The notes below the pieces were generated by a model that was not told where the DNA came from, ran no database searches, and saw only the letters and a program-made list of their open reading frames with translations. Both the position numbers and the translations under genes were made by a program. This document shows, one piece after another, positions 9,563 through 18,833 of a DNA stretch of 34,446 nucleotides. Within the stretch, counting starts at the first letter, position 1. Each line of letters opens with the position of its first letter. The stretch is taken from positions 1 through 34,446 of the forward strand of contig JANYBR010000505.1 of the NCBI GenBank assembly GCA_025360685.1, read 5' to 3'. Source of the DNA: Pseudomonadota bacterium. Its GTDB lineage: Bacteria; Pseudomonadota; Alphaproteobacteria; Micropepsales; Micropepsaceae.

Positions 9563-11353
9563 ATGGGATTGTTCGACGGTCTGGCACGCGAATCCACTTA
9601 TATATCGGCAATCGCCCGCACCTTGATCGGGATGCACGGCGTGAAGCCGGACAGCAGCCACACGATCGTGGATATCGTCGAGGCCCAGGCGCGCGCCACG
9701 CCGCATGGCATCGCCTTCTACTATCTCGATTCGAGCCTGAGCTATGCGGCGTTGGACGCCGGTGCAAACCGCGTCGCGCATTGGGCGCGCAACGCGGGCG
9801 TGCGGCGCGGCGATGCCGTGGCGCTGCTGATGGAAAACCGGCCCGACTATGTCATTTGCTGGCTTGGCCTGTTGAAGGTCGGGGCCGTCGCGGCGCTGAT
9901 CAACACCAATCTGCGCGGCGCCGCTCTCGCCCATTCCATCGCCATCGCCGAAGTGCGCCATGCCATCGTCGGAGAAGAACTCGCCCAGGCCTATCTCGAA
10001 GCCTTGCCGCAGATCGATTCACGCCCCAGCGGCTGGATCGCGGGCGGCGCGCTGCAGGGGATGGAAAATCTCGATGCCGCGCTGGCCTCGGTGTGTACCT
10101 CTGCCGCCGATCGTGCTTGGCGCGAGGGCGTTACCTGCAAGGACAAGGCGTTCTACATCTACACATCGGGCACTACGGGTCTGCCCAAGGCGTCGAACTT
10201 CACCCATCTGCGCATGTTGTACATGATGCACGGTTTCGCCGGCGGCCTGAACGCCAAAGCCAGGGACCGCATGTATAACGTCCTGCCGCTTTATCACTCG
10301 GCTGGCGGCGTGTGCGCGCTCGGTCCGGCTCTGCTCACGGGCGGCTCGGTGATCATCAAGCGCAAATTCTCGGCACACGAATTTTGGGACGACGTACACC
10401 GCTATGAAGCGACCTTGTTCCAGTATATCGGCGAGCTTTGCCGCTATCTTCTGAACGCCCCTAGCGCGAAATTCGAGCACGACCACAAGATCCGTGCCAT
10501 CACCGGCAACGGCCTGAGACCCGAGATCTGGAAGAATTTCCAGGAACGCTTCGCCATCCCGAAGATCGTCGAGTTCTACGGCGCCACCGAAGGCAATGTC
10601 TCGATGCTGAACTATGACGGCAAGATCGGCGCCGTCGGCCGCGTGCCGTCCTACATGCGCGCCATCATGACCACGCGCATCGTGAAGTTCGACATCGAGC
10701 ACGAAACGCCCGTGCGCGGGACGGCCGGCTTCTGCATCGAATGCGCGGCCGACGAAGCGGGCGAAGTCATCGGCCGCATCAGCGACGAACCAGGAAAGAC
10801 CTTCGACGGCTACAGCAAACAATCCGACACGCAGAAGAAAGTCTTGCACGACGTGTTCGAGAATGGCGACAGCTGGTTTCGCACCGGCGATCTGATGCGC
10901 CGCGACGGCCAGGGCTATTTCTATTTCGTCGACCGCATCGGCGACACGTTCCGCTGGAAAGGCGAGAATGTTGCGACCAGCGAAGTCTCCGAAGCGCTTG
11001 GAGTCGTCGCCGGGGTCAAGGAAACCAATGTCTATGGCGTGACAGTGCCGGGCATGGACGGACGCGCCGGAATGGCGGCACTGGTCAGCGGGCCCGGGTT
11101 CGACGTCGCAAAGCTTGCCGATGCGCTGGCGGGCAATCTTCCGATCTATGCCCGGCCCGTGTTCGTGCGCCTGCTGCCGGAGATCGAGATCACCGGCACG
11201 TTCAAGCAGCGCAAGGTCGATCTGGTGAAAGACGGATTCGATCCGTCTATGATCCGCGATCCGCTCTACTGGCTCAACCACGCGACCGGCCGGTACGAGC
11301 CGCTGACGCGCGACGTGCTGGCGGCGATCGAGGCAGGACGGGTAAAGTTGTAG
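9563..11353 (+). CDS. Long-chain acyl-CoA synthetase (AMP-binding, FATP/FadD-like)
   Basis: YIYTSGTTGLPKASNFTH AMP-binding motif, EFYGATEGN, WFRTGDLMRRDGQGYFYFVDRIGDTFRWKGENV. Confidence 0.93.
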   Translation: MGLFDGLARESTYISAIARTLIGMHGVKPDSSHTIVDIVEAQARATPHGIAFYYLDSSLSYAALDAGANRVAHWARNAGVRRGDAVALLMENRPDYVICWLGLLKVGAVAALINTNLRGAALAHSIAIAEVRHAIVGEELAQAYLEALPQIDSRPSGWIAGGALQGMENLDAALASVCTSAADRAWREGVTCKDKAFYIYTSGTTGLPKASNFTHLRMLYMMHGFAGGLNAKARDRMYNVLPLYHSAGGVCALGPALLTGGSVIIKRKFSAHEFWDDVHRYEATLFQYIGELCRYLLNAPSAKFEHDHKIRAITGNGLRPEIWKNFQERFAIPKIVEFYGATEGNVSMLNYDGKIGAVGRVPSYMRAIMTTRIVKFDIEHETPVRGTAGFCIECAADEAGEVIGRISDEPGKTFDGYSKQSDTQKKVLHDVFENGDSWFRTGDLMRRDGQGYFYFVDRIGDTFRWKGENVATSEVSEALGVVAGVKETNVYGVTVPGMDGRAGMAALVSGPGFDVAKLADALAGNLPIYARPVFVRLLPEIEITGTFKQRKVDLVKDGFDPSMIRDPLYWLNHATGRYEPLTRDVLAAIEAGRVKL

Positions 11354-11389
11354 CGTCTGTTCGAACCCGTTCATCTCCCACCAACAAAA

Positions 11390-11510
11390 TCACCATGGCC
11401 GCCCTTGGTCCATAGCGGCAGCGTATGGACGCCACGCCCCAACCATTTCAACGGACGCGCCCCTACGCTGCCGCTAAGGGCGGTGGCCCGGTCGAGCCCG
11501 ACCATGGTGA
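11390..11510. repeat. Intergenic palindromic repeat element (nested inverted repeats)
   Basis: Outer ends TCACCATGG (11390-11398) / CCATGGTGA (11502-11510); inner perfect 13-bp arms TAGCGGCAGCGTA (11413-11425) / TACGCTGCCGCTA (11464-11476). Confidence 0.65.
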
Positions 11511-11522
11511 ATGAAGGCGGAA

Positions 11523-12050
11523 TTATCCGAACACAATCTCCGCCGCCGGCGTCACTGTCGCGAAGTCGCCGGCTATCGTGTCGTTCTGGATGTCGATGAT
11601 GGTCCTGGCTTTCGCCACCTTCGTATCGCCGGTCGAGTGGGCATCGCGGACCAAGGTCACCTTGTAGCCACGCTCCGCCGCGCCGCGGATGGCGGAATCG
11701 ACACAATATTCCGATTGCATGCCGGTGATCACCAGATGATCGATGCCGGCGTGCTTCAATTTGGCGTCGAAATTGGTGCCGTGGAATGCGCTGGAATGGT
11801 GCTTGACCGTCACATCGTCGCCCGCCTGCGGCGCGATTCGATCGTGGAACGGAAAGCCGGGTAAGCCCGGTTGGAAAGGATGCTCGCCCAAGCCGTGGTG
11901 CTGCACATACATCACCGGCACACCTGCCGCGCGCGCTTTGGAGATGAGTCCGGCGATGCGATCCACCACGCCGTCACCGTCATAGGGCGGGTAGGCCGGA
12001 TTCGACCACATGCCCTTCTGCACATCGATCACGACCAAGGCCTTGCTCAT
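11523..12050 (-). CDS. Isochorismatase-family cysteine hydrolase
   Basis: MSKALVVIDVQKGMW, VMYVQHHG, LVITGMQSEYCVDSAIRGAAERGYKVTLVRDAHST. Confidence 0.9.
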   Translation of the reverse strand: MSKALVVIDVQKGMWSNPAYPPYDGDGVVDRIAGLISKARAAGVPVMYVQHHGLGEHPFQPGLPGFPFHDRIAPQAGDDVTVKHHSSAFHGTNFDAKLKHAGIDHLVITGMQSEYCVDSAIRGAAERGYKVTLVRDAHSTGDTKVAKARTIIDIQNDTIAGDFATVTPAAEIVFG

Positions 12051-12493
12051 GTCACAACCTCCACGACCGGTGTCCATTTCGCCTTGCGCCGCACCCTGCG
12101 ACCGGCCACGTCCTCGCCGCCGAAATCGCTGGCGACGGCGGCGATCTCAACGGACGGCGGCGGGCGAAATGTGTTGGCGTTCACCGTCATCCAACGCTTG
12201 GCGCCCTCTTCCATCATCGCACCGACGAATACGCCGCATTCGCGGCAGATGAGAAAATCTGCGGTCTTCAGTGAGAAGCGGTAGCGCTGGAGCTTGTCCA
12301 CATCGCGCACCGCGAGGCGAAACCTGCCGTTCGGATCGCTCGTGGTACGCGCGCCGTGCGCGCGGCAGAACGAACAGGTGCAGGCGCGCAGACCCAGCAC
12401 GTCGAGCCCGGCGCTTGCCTCGAACGAGTAGGATACATTGCCACAATGACAGCCGCCTTCGATCGTGTGCGCCGGACTTCGGTTCATTCTCAA
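12047..12493 (-). CDS. GFA-family (glutathione-dependent formaldehyde-activating enzyme/CENP-V-like) zinc protein
   Basis: IEGGCHCGNVSYSF, CTCSFCRAHGA, FLICRECGVFVGA cysteine pattern; ATGA overlap with the isochorismatase gene. Confidence 0.87.
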   Translation of the reverse strand: MRMNRSPAHTIEGGCHCGNVSYSFEASAGLDVLGLRACTCSFCRAHGARTTSDPNGRFRLAVRDVDKLQRYRFSLKTADFLICRECGVFVGAMMEEGAKRWMTVNANTFRPPPSVEIAAVASDFGGEDVAGRRVRRKAKWTPVVEVVT

Positions 12494-12566
12494 AATCTAG
12501 CCCAGGAACACAGCGGCCAGCCGCCGCAATATCGCATGGCCACTCCACGCGATTTGCACGCGTACG

Positions 12567-12591
12567 GCGCGGAGAGAGAAGCTCTCCGCGC
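12567..12591. terminator. Strong GC hairpin downstream of the LLM oxidoreductase gene (possible terminator/processing stem-loop, no clear U-tract)
   Basis: GCGCGGAGAG-AGAAG-CTCTCCGCGC, 10-bp perfect stem and 5-nt loop, just after the stop of the minus-strand LLM gene (12614). Confidence 0.45.
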
Positions 12592-12613
12592 GTTCCGCGT
12601 CTGCGCGTGAAAT

Positions 12614-13774
12614 CTATTCCGCCGCCTTGGGCGACTTCTTGGCCTGTTCTTCGTTGTGTTTGACGATCGTCGCCATCGCGGCGCCGATGAACTTTTCCTT
12701 GTTGTCGCGCGCCCAATTGAAGGCCTCGTCGCGCTTTGTGTTGGCATTGTTGATCACTGGCGTGACATGGCGCTGCCACAACTCGTAGGACTTCTTCGTA
12801 TTTTCGAAGTTCGCCCAGTTGTGCGCCAGCTGCAGGAACACGCCGAACTCACCCTGCTTGGCCTGCAGGCGGCGGATCTGCGCGATGGCGTCGTCCGGCG
12901 TGCCGACCACGATCTGTCCGCTCTTGGCCAGATCTTCGATGGTCTGGTTTTCCATGCCCTGCCGGCCTGCCACCGCGCTGATGCCGCTGAAATAGTCCTG
13001 CCACTTGCGGATGCCGAATTCGACATTCTTGTAGGCTTCGGCGCGCGTCTCGGCGATGTGCACGGGGCCGACCAGGCGAAGCTTTTCCGGATCCATCTTG
13101 CGGCCGTTCTCGGCGGCGACGTCGTTGGCGACCTTCCAGTTGATGCCGAGCGCGTCATAACCGCCCTCTTGCGTCGCGGCCACGCACAGCATGCCGAAGC
13201 CGTGTTTGCCGGCGAGCTTGCCGCCGGACGGTGTGACGGAAGACGCAACCGCGACTTCGGGATGCGGCCAAGTGTAGGGACGCAGCTGGCATGTCGCGTC
13301 GACCAAGGTGAACCACTCGGATTTGTGCGTCACTCTTTCGCCGTTGAACAGGCGAAGGATAATCTCGATCGACTCGACCATGCGGTCACGCTGAGTCGAC
13401 GGATCGATGCCCATGGCGAAGGCATCGGAGGGCAAGAGGCCCGGACCGACGCCGAACATGAACCGGCCCTTGGTCTGGTGGTCGAGCTGGATCACGCGGT
13501 TCGCCGCCATCAGCGGGTTGTGATAGGGCAGCGAGATCACGCCGGAGCCAAGCCGGATGCGCTTGGTGCGCTCCGCGGCGGCGGCGATGAACAGTTCCGG
13601 GCTGGCGATGATCTCGAAGCCGGCGGAATGATGCTCGCCGATCCAGGCCTCGTCGTAACCGAGCTTGTCGAGATGATCGATCAGCTCCAGATCGCGCTGG
13701 ATGCACAGGGTCGGGTCTTCGTCGATCGGATGAAAGGGCGCAAGAAAGATGCCGTTGCGCAGTTTGATCGCCAT
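12614..13774 (-). CDS. LLM-class flavin-dependent oxidoreductase (bacterial luciferase-like)
   Basis: MAIKLRNGIFLAPFHPIDEDPTLCIQRDLELIDHLDKLGYDEAWIGEHHSAGFEIIASPELFIAAAAERTKRIRLGSGVISLPYHNPLMAANR. Confidence 0.93.
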   Translation of the reverse strand: MAIKLRNGIFLAPFHPIDEDPTLCIQRDLELIDHLDKLGYDEAWIGEHHSAGFEIIASPELFIAAAAERTKRIRLGSGVISLPYHNPLMAANRVIQLDHQTKGRFMFGVGPGLLPSDAFAMGIDPSTQRDRMVESIEIILRLFNGERVTHKSEWFTLVDATCQLRPYTWPHPEVAVASSVTPSGGKLAGKHGFGMLCVAATQEGGYDALGINWKVANDVAAENGRKMDPEKLRLVGPVHIAETRAEAYKNVEFGIRKWQDYFSGISAVAGRQGMENQTIEDLAKSGQIVVGTPDDAIAQIRRLQAKQGEFGVFLQLAHNWANFENTKKSYELWQRHVTPVINNANTKRDEAFNWARDNKEKFIGAAMATIVKHNEEQAKKSPKAAE

Positions 13775-13847
13775 GAAAATTCTCCCGTTTTGTAAGAATA
13801 GCGTGCCGCCTTATCGCATATCGTTTTGACCGAGGAAAACCGGATCG

Positions 13848-15284
13848 TTAATGCTCGGGCGGCGGTGTGAATCCACCCAGACCTTCCTCTACGGCGGCGG
13901 CGAAATCGAACAAGCGGTCCTCGCCGTTCCACGGCCCGACAAGCTGAACGCCGATCGGCAGTCCCTGGCCGTTTTGTCCTGCGGGGACCGCGAGAGCCGG
14001 CGCATGCAAAGCGGTCGCCAGCGATATCCAGTTCAGCAGGTTCATGTAGGGCACGCCTTGGCCGTCGACATCCAGAATACGCTCCATGAATCCGGGCTCG
14101 TGCAGATGCTTGAACGGCGGCACCATGGTGATCGGCATGACGATGACGTCCCAGCCACCGCCGAAAAATGCTTCCAGCTTGTCTTTCAGCTTCTGGCGCA
14201 GCGCCATCGCGTCTGCCACTTCGATGAAGGTTGCGGTCGAGTTCAGGCGAAACCGGGCGCTTGCTCCTTCCAAACCCTCTTTCGTCTGAAGCTGGCGATC
14301 CTGCGCGCGGCTGGTCTCCCACGCGGCGAGCAAGGGCGGAGGCAGGGTGAGCCCCATGATCGCGCTGAGAATTGTCGTGTAGCAGTCCATCAGTTCGGCG
14401 CCGTCGATCGGAGGTTTCTTGTATTCGACATTCGCGCCGGCTTTCTGCAGCGCCTCGGCGGCACGCTTGACGCCGTCGCGAACGTCTCGCGCCAGCGGCC
14501 AGGACGGCTCGTGATCCCATACCGCGACCTTCGCGCCTTTCACATCGCGACGCGCCTTCTCCGGCGTGCCGCGCAACACACTCCAGAGCAGTTTGAGATC
14601 TTCGCTGTTTCGCGCCAGAGGGCCGACCACGTTCAAGTCGTGTTCGACATACTTTTCCGGCAGCGGCGGGATGTAGCCGCGCTGAGAAATTGCGCCCCAG
14701 GTCGGCTTCAGAGAGAACACGCCGCAATAGTTGGCAGGATGGCGCAGGGAACCGCCGATGTCCGAGCCCACCTCCAGCGGCGTGATGCCGGCGGCCAGCG
14801 CGGTCGCCGCGCCGCCCGACGATCCGCCGCAGCCGCGCGTAATGTCATAGGGATTGTTCGTGGTGCCATAAACCGCGTTGTAGGTCTGGATGTCGCTGAC
14901 CATGAACGGGACATTGGTCTTGCCCCAGATCACCGCACCCGCCTTGCGGGCGGCGGCGGCAATCGGCGCTTCGGCGCTGGTCTTCGGCCGTTCCTTGAAT
15001 TCGGGATTACCAACCACCGCCGGTAGATTCTCGACGTCGAAACAATCCTTTATGGTCATCGGAAGCCCGGCGAGCGCACCGAGCGCCGCGCCCCTTGCAC
15101 GCGCTTCGTCGATCGCCGCAGCATCCTTTTGCGCCCGCGCGATGTCGGTCGCGATCACCGCGTTGAGCTTTGCGTGCAACGCGTCGTTGCGCGCCAGATG
15201 CGCGTTCAGAAGCTCGCGCGCCGAGACCTTCTTGGTCTTGAGATCGGCGATCATCTCGCGTGCCGTTGCGTAAAGGTTCGTCAT
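13848..15284 (-). CDS. Amidase (amidase signature family)
   Basis: TIKDCFDVENLPAVVGN, GGSSGGAATALAAGITPLEVGSDIGGSLRHPANYCGVFSLKPTWG. The 849-aa ORF extension to 16397 is antisense to the dehydrogenase gene; the real start is probably MTNLYATAREM at 15284. Confidence 0.92.
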   Translation of the reverse strand: MTNLYATAREMIADLKTKKVSARELLNAHLARNDALHAKLNAVIATDIARAQKDAAAIDEARARGAALGALAGLPMTIKDCFDVENLPAVVGNPEFKERPKTSAEAPIAAAARKAGAVIWGKTNVPFMVSDIQTYNAVYGTTNNPYDITRGCGGSSGGAATALAAGITPLEVGSDIGGSLRHPANYCGVFSLKPTWGAISQRGYIPPLPEKYVEHDLNVVGPLARNSEDLKLLWSVLRGTPEKARRDVKGAKVAVWDHEPSWPLARDVRDGVKRAAEALQKAGANVEYKKPPIDGAELMDCYTTILSAIMGLTLPPPLLAAWETSRAQDRQLQTKEGLEGASARFRLNSTATFIEVADAMALRQKLKDKLEAFFGGGWDVIVMPITMVPPFKHLHEPGFMERILDVDGQGVPYMNLLNWISLATALHAPALAVPAGQNGQGLPIGVQLVGPWNGEDRLFDFAAAVEEGLGGFTPPPEH

Positions 15285-15362
15285 GCCCACACCCATTTTC
15301 CTCTGGCGATGGGATGACATAGGCTTGACCAAAGCCTGTCCAGAAAAATCGAGGAACTGCCC

Positions 15363-16388
15363 ATGCGCGCCGCTGTTTTCAAGGAAATGTCCAAGCCGCT
15401 GGTGATCGAAACGGTTCCCGATCCGGTGCCCGGCCCGCACGACCTCATCCTGAAGGTCAGAAATTGCGGCATCTGCGGTTCCGACCTGCACATGACCGAG
15501 CCAACTTCGACCATGCCGCTCGCGCTCGGCTCGATCATGGGCCATGAATTCGCCGGCGAAGTGATCGAGGTGGGAAGCGCGGTCAAGTCCTTGTGGAAAC
15601 CGGGCGATCGCCTGGCCGGTTTTCCCGTGATCTGCTGCGGCGACCACACGCCCTGCATCAACTTCTCGTTGCGCGGCACGTGTGCGAAAATGCTGAGCGT
15701 CGGTTTGGGCGCGGCGCCCGGTGCCTATGCCGAGTTCGTGCGCATTGGCGCGGCCAGCGGCTACAAGCTTCCCCAAAACGTCTCGTTCCGCGAAGGCGCG
15801 ATGGTCGAGCCGCTCGCGGTAGGACTGCACGCCGTCGACATGGCCAAGATGCCGCGCGGTGCCACGGTCCTCGTCATCGGCGCGGGCCCGGTCGGCCTGG
15901 CCACGATGCTGTGGGCGAAGTTCCTCGGCGCACGGCACGTCATCGTCAGCGAAAAGGCCGAAGTCCGCCGCACGATGGCGGCCAAGTTCGGTGCCACCGA
16001 TGCAATCGATCCTGGCGAGCCGCTGGTGGCGCAGGTGCAAAAGATCGCAGGCAAGGCGCCCGATGTGATCTTCGAATGCGTCGGCGTACCGGGTCTGATC
16101 AACACCGCCATGATGGAAGCGCCGCGCGGCTGCCGCATCGTCGTGGCCGGCGTCTGTCAGCAGCCCGACACGATCCTGCCGCTGATGGGCATCGTGAAGG
16201 AGCTCGAGATCCAGTTCGTGCTCGGCTACCGGCCCGATGATTTCGACTATGTCATCGCCATGATCGCCAGCGACCGTATCGATGTGGGACACATGGTCAC
16301 CGATATCATCGACCTGAACGCTCTTCCCGGCGCGTTCGAGGCTCTGCGCAAGCCGTCGCACCAGTGCAAGGTGATGCTGGAGAACTAG
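15363..16388 (+). CDS. Zinc-type alcohol/threonine dehydrogenase-like protein (MDR)
   Basis: NCGICGSDLHM, GHEFAGEVIEVG, GAGPVGLATMLWAKFLGARHVIVSE Rossmann motif. Confidence 0.92.
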   Translation: MRAAVFKEMSKPLVIETVPDPVPGPHDLILKVRNCGICGSDLHMTEPTSTMPLALGSIMGHEFAGEVIEVGSAVKSLWKPGDRLAGFPVICCGDHTPCINFSLRGTCAKMLSVGLGAAPGAYAEFVRIGAASGYKLPQNVSFREGAMVEPLAVGLHAVDMAKMPRGATVLVIGAGPVGLATMLWAKFLGARHVIVSEKAEVRRTMAAKFGATDAIDPGEPLVAQVQKIAGKAPDVIFECVGVPGLINTAMMEAPRGCRIVVAGVCQQPDTILPLMGIVKELEIQFVLGYRPDDFDYVIAMIASDRIDVGHMVTDIIDLNALPGAFEALRKPSHQCKVMLEN

Positions 16389-16572
16389 CGCGTGCACAGT
16401 TTGGCCACAAACCGTCTATATCGGTCCGCCATAACGCGGGACGTTCGGTCGCAGTTGCGCCAGTCCGCAAGCTGCTACAAGCCCGGCGCGTGATTTGCCG
16501 ACATGGGAATCACGACTCCCTTGAACAGGAAGAAACGGATGCGCAGAAAGGCGCGTCTCGCGGGAAACACCG

Positions 16573-17055
16573 ATGGACAAGCATGACGGGCCGGCTCCTG
16601 CACTGACGAGCGAGAGACTGCGCGTGGTACACGAAATGTGGAACGAGCTGCGCGGCGGCCGCGTCGGTCCCAAGCGTGACGAAATCACGCCGGCGCGGCT
16701 GCGCGCCGTGCTGCCCTGGACATTCACGATTGACGTCGTCGATGGCGGCCAGGATTTTCGTTTCCGCTTTGCCGGCGATCGCATCATCCAGTTCATGGGC
16801 CGGCGCTATGCTGGCGCGCTGTTGTCGGAGCACACCGGCAGCCGCTTCTTCGATCAGATGCGCGCCATGTACGCGGGCTGCGTCGCGGCCAAGGCGCCCA
16901 TCGCCAGCGGCGTTCGCCAGGCGAGCTTGCCCGGCAAGGAATTTCTCGAAATCGAAGCGCTGGTGTTGCCGCTCAGCGAAGACGGCGTCAGCGTCACGAC
17001 CTTGTTCGGCGCGTTCGACAGCTGGCAACTCGGCAAGAATGCTTCAACCGGCTAG
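16573..17055 (+). CDS. PAS_5-like PAS domain protein
   Basis: WNELRGGRVGPKRDEITPARLRAVLPWTFTIDVVDGGQDFRFRFAGDRIIQFMGRRYAGALLSE resembles the alphaproteobacterial single-domain PAS_5 family. Confidence 0.75.
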   Translation: MDKHDGPAPALTSERLRVVHEMWNELRGGRVGPKRDEITPARLRAVLPWTFTIDVVDGGQDFRFRFAGDRIIQFMGRRYAGALLSEHTGSRFFDQMRAMYAGCVAAKAPIASGVRQASLPGKEFLEIEALVLPLSEDGVSVTTLFGAFDSWQLGKNASTG

Positions 17056-18024
17056 CTTCACCATCATTTTTCCCGTGTTCTCGCCGTTGAGGAGCGCGAT
17101 CAGTGCGCGCGGCGCATTCTCAATGCCGTCGAACAGGGTCTCCTGATATTTGATCTGGCCATTCTTGAGCCAACCCGTCATCTCTTTGCTGAATTGTCCG
17201 TAGAGATGCATGAAGTCGGGCGCCACGAAACCCCGAATGTTCACGCGGCCGTAAATGATGGCCGACAGATTTCGCACGCCGACCTGCTGGTCGTTATAGG
17301 TCGAGATCATCCCGCACACCGCGATGCGGCCGAGCGAGTTCATGCGCCGCAGCGCCGCTTCCAGATGTTCGCCGCCGACATTGTCGAAATAGACATCGAT
17401 ACCCTTCGGCGTCGCTCGTTCGAGCGCGTCGCGGATCGGTTCCTTCTTGTAGTTGATCACGGCATCGAGGCCGAGGCTCTTCAGCCAGGCGACCTTGTCG
17501 TCCGAACCGGTGCTGCCGATCACCGCGCAGCCCTTGAGCTTGGCGACCTGCGAGGCGATCGAGCCAACCGAGCCCGCCGCCGTGGAGACAAACACCTGTT
17601 CGCCGGATTTCATCTTGCCGATTTCGACCAGGCCGCCATAGGCGACAAAGCCCGCACCGCCCATCACATGCATGTAGACAGAAAGCGGCAGCTCGGGATC
17701 GGCATCGACCTTCGTCAGGTGCTTGGCATCGGCGACAAAACGCTCGCGATAACCGTAGGCGGCGCGCACGGCATCACCTTCCTTCAGACTTGACGCGCGC
17801 GATCGCACAACGCGCCCGAGCGCGAAGCCGCCAAGCACTGCATTCAGATCCTGTCCACGCGTCAGACGCGGGCGCGTGGCCGGGTCGATGCTGAGAAACA
17901 GGTTTTGGACCAGTGCCTGGCCCTCGGCCAGTTCCGGCAGAGCGACCTCGCGCACCACAAAGTCGCTCTCGCGCGGCATTCCATCGGGTCGTTTGACGAG
18001 GTGAATCTCGCGGCTTGCCGTCAT
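17044..18024 (-). CDS. NADP-dependent oxidoreductase (CurA/leukotriene B4 dehydrogenase-like MDR)
   Basis: FLSIDPATRPRLTRG, VFVSTAAGSVGSIASQVAKLKGCAVIGSTGSDDK, GIDVYFDNVGGEHLEAALRRMNSLGRIAVCGMISTYN. Confidence 0.93.
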   Translation of the reverse strand: MTASREIHLVKRPDGMPRESDFVVREVALPELAEGQALVQNLFLSIDPATRPRLTRGQDLNAVLGGFALGRVVRSRASSLKEGDAVRAAYGYRERFVADAKHLTKVDADPELPLSVYMHVMGGAGFVAYGGLVEIGKMKSGEQVFVSTAAGSVGSIASQVAKLKGCAVIGSTGSDDKVAWLKSLGLDAVINYKKEPIRDALERATPKGIDVYFDNVGGEHLEAALRRMNSLGRIAVCGMISTYNDQQVGVRNLSAIIYGRVNIRGFVAPDFMHLYGQFSKEMTGWLKNGQIKYQETLFDGIENAPRALIALLNGENTGKMMVKLAG

Positions 18025-18082
18025 GGGGAAACTCCTGTTGGCTTGCTGCCTGCATTGAGCCGCGCGGGCAGGGATAAACGCA

Positions 18083-18703
18083 ATGGCCGCACACTATGAT
18101 TACCTTGGATTCGCTCTGGAACGCGGGCGTCCGGCCTGGACCGCATTCACGGCGCATATCCGCGACGTGGCGGCGCCGGCCATCGCTGCGTCGGGCGGCG
18201 AATTGCTTGGCCTGTTTCAAGGCCAGCTTGGTTTTTCTTCCAACGAAGCCGTCCTGCTTTTGCGCTGGCCCTCGGCCGGACGGGATCGCCTGCGCGAAAT
18301 CGATCGCGCGCCGGGCGTGGTCACCATGCACCCCGAGATGCTGGTGCCCACCGTTCGGCCCGGCGACCAGGATGTGCTGAAAGGCGGCGGCATCTATGTG
18401 CATCGCTGGTTCACGGTCGACGCCGACCAGGTGGACGATTTCGTCGCGCTCTCCAACCGGGCCTGGGCCGACTTCGAGGGCAGCTATCAGACCAAGATTT
18501 TCGGCCTCTTCACCGCGGAACGTACGGCGCAGGATCTGCGTGAAGGTTCAGGCCGGCTGCTGCTTTTGACCTACTACGCCAGCCACGGCGTTTGGGAAGA
18601 GTCGCGCGAGCAGACGCGCGATCCGAACGGGCTTTTCGTGCAGCGTCACGCGCTGACCCGCTCGACCATCGGAAGAAGTTCGATATTGGTTCCCCTTGGC
18701 TGA
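18083..18703 (+). CDS. Uncharacterised protein, possibly a two-half dimeric alpha/beta-barrel (NIPSNAP-like)
   Basis: 206 aa; two halves each carrying an LFQGQLGFSSNEAVLLLRWPSA / LFTAERTAQD..RLLLLTYYAS-type segment. Fold assignment is an inference. Confidence 0.65.
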   Translation: MAAHYDYLGFALERGRPAWTAFTAHIRDVAAPAIAASGGELLGLFQGQLGFSSNEAVLLLRWPSAGRDRLREIDRAPGVVTMHPEMLVPTVRPGDQDVLKGGGIYVHRWFTVDADQVDDFVALSNRAWADFEGSYQTKIFGLFTAERTAQDLREGSGRLLLLTYYASHGVWEESREQTRDPNGLFVQRHALTRSTIGRSSILVPLG

Positions 18704-18833
18704 CCTTAGAGCTTTGATCCGCAACGATATTCCACAGGTCTCGCCGCATTCCGTGACGTCATCGTCACCAAAGCCTTGCGCACAGCCGCGCGGAACTCTT
18801 AGATGCGCGCCTTCAGCCAAGGAGGAATGACGC

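Noticed and set aside
10019-11374. 451-aa minus-strand ORF
   Set aside because: Antisense to the acyl-CoA synthetase, which has clear AMP-binding motifs.
11371-11706. 111-aa minus-strand ORF across the intergenic region
   Set aside because: Spans the palindromic repeat and overlaps the isochorismatase gene out of frame; its peptide (GVHTLPLWTKGGHGDFVGGR) derives from the repeat sequence.
15285-16397. N-terminal extension of the 849-aa minus-strand amidase ORF
   Set aside because: Antisense to the dehydrogenase at 15363..16388; amidase homology begins at MTNLYATAREM (15284).
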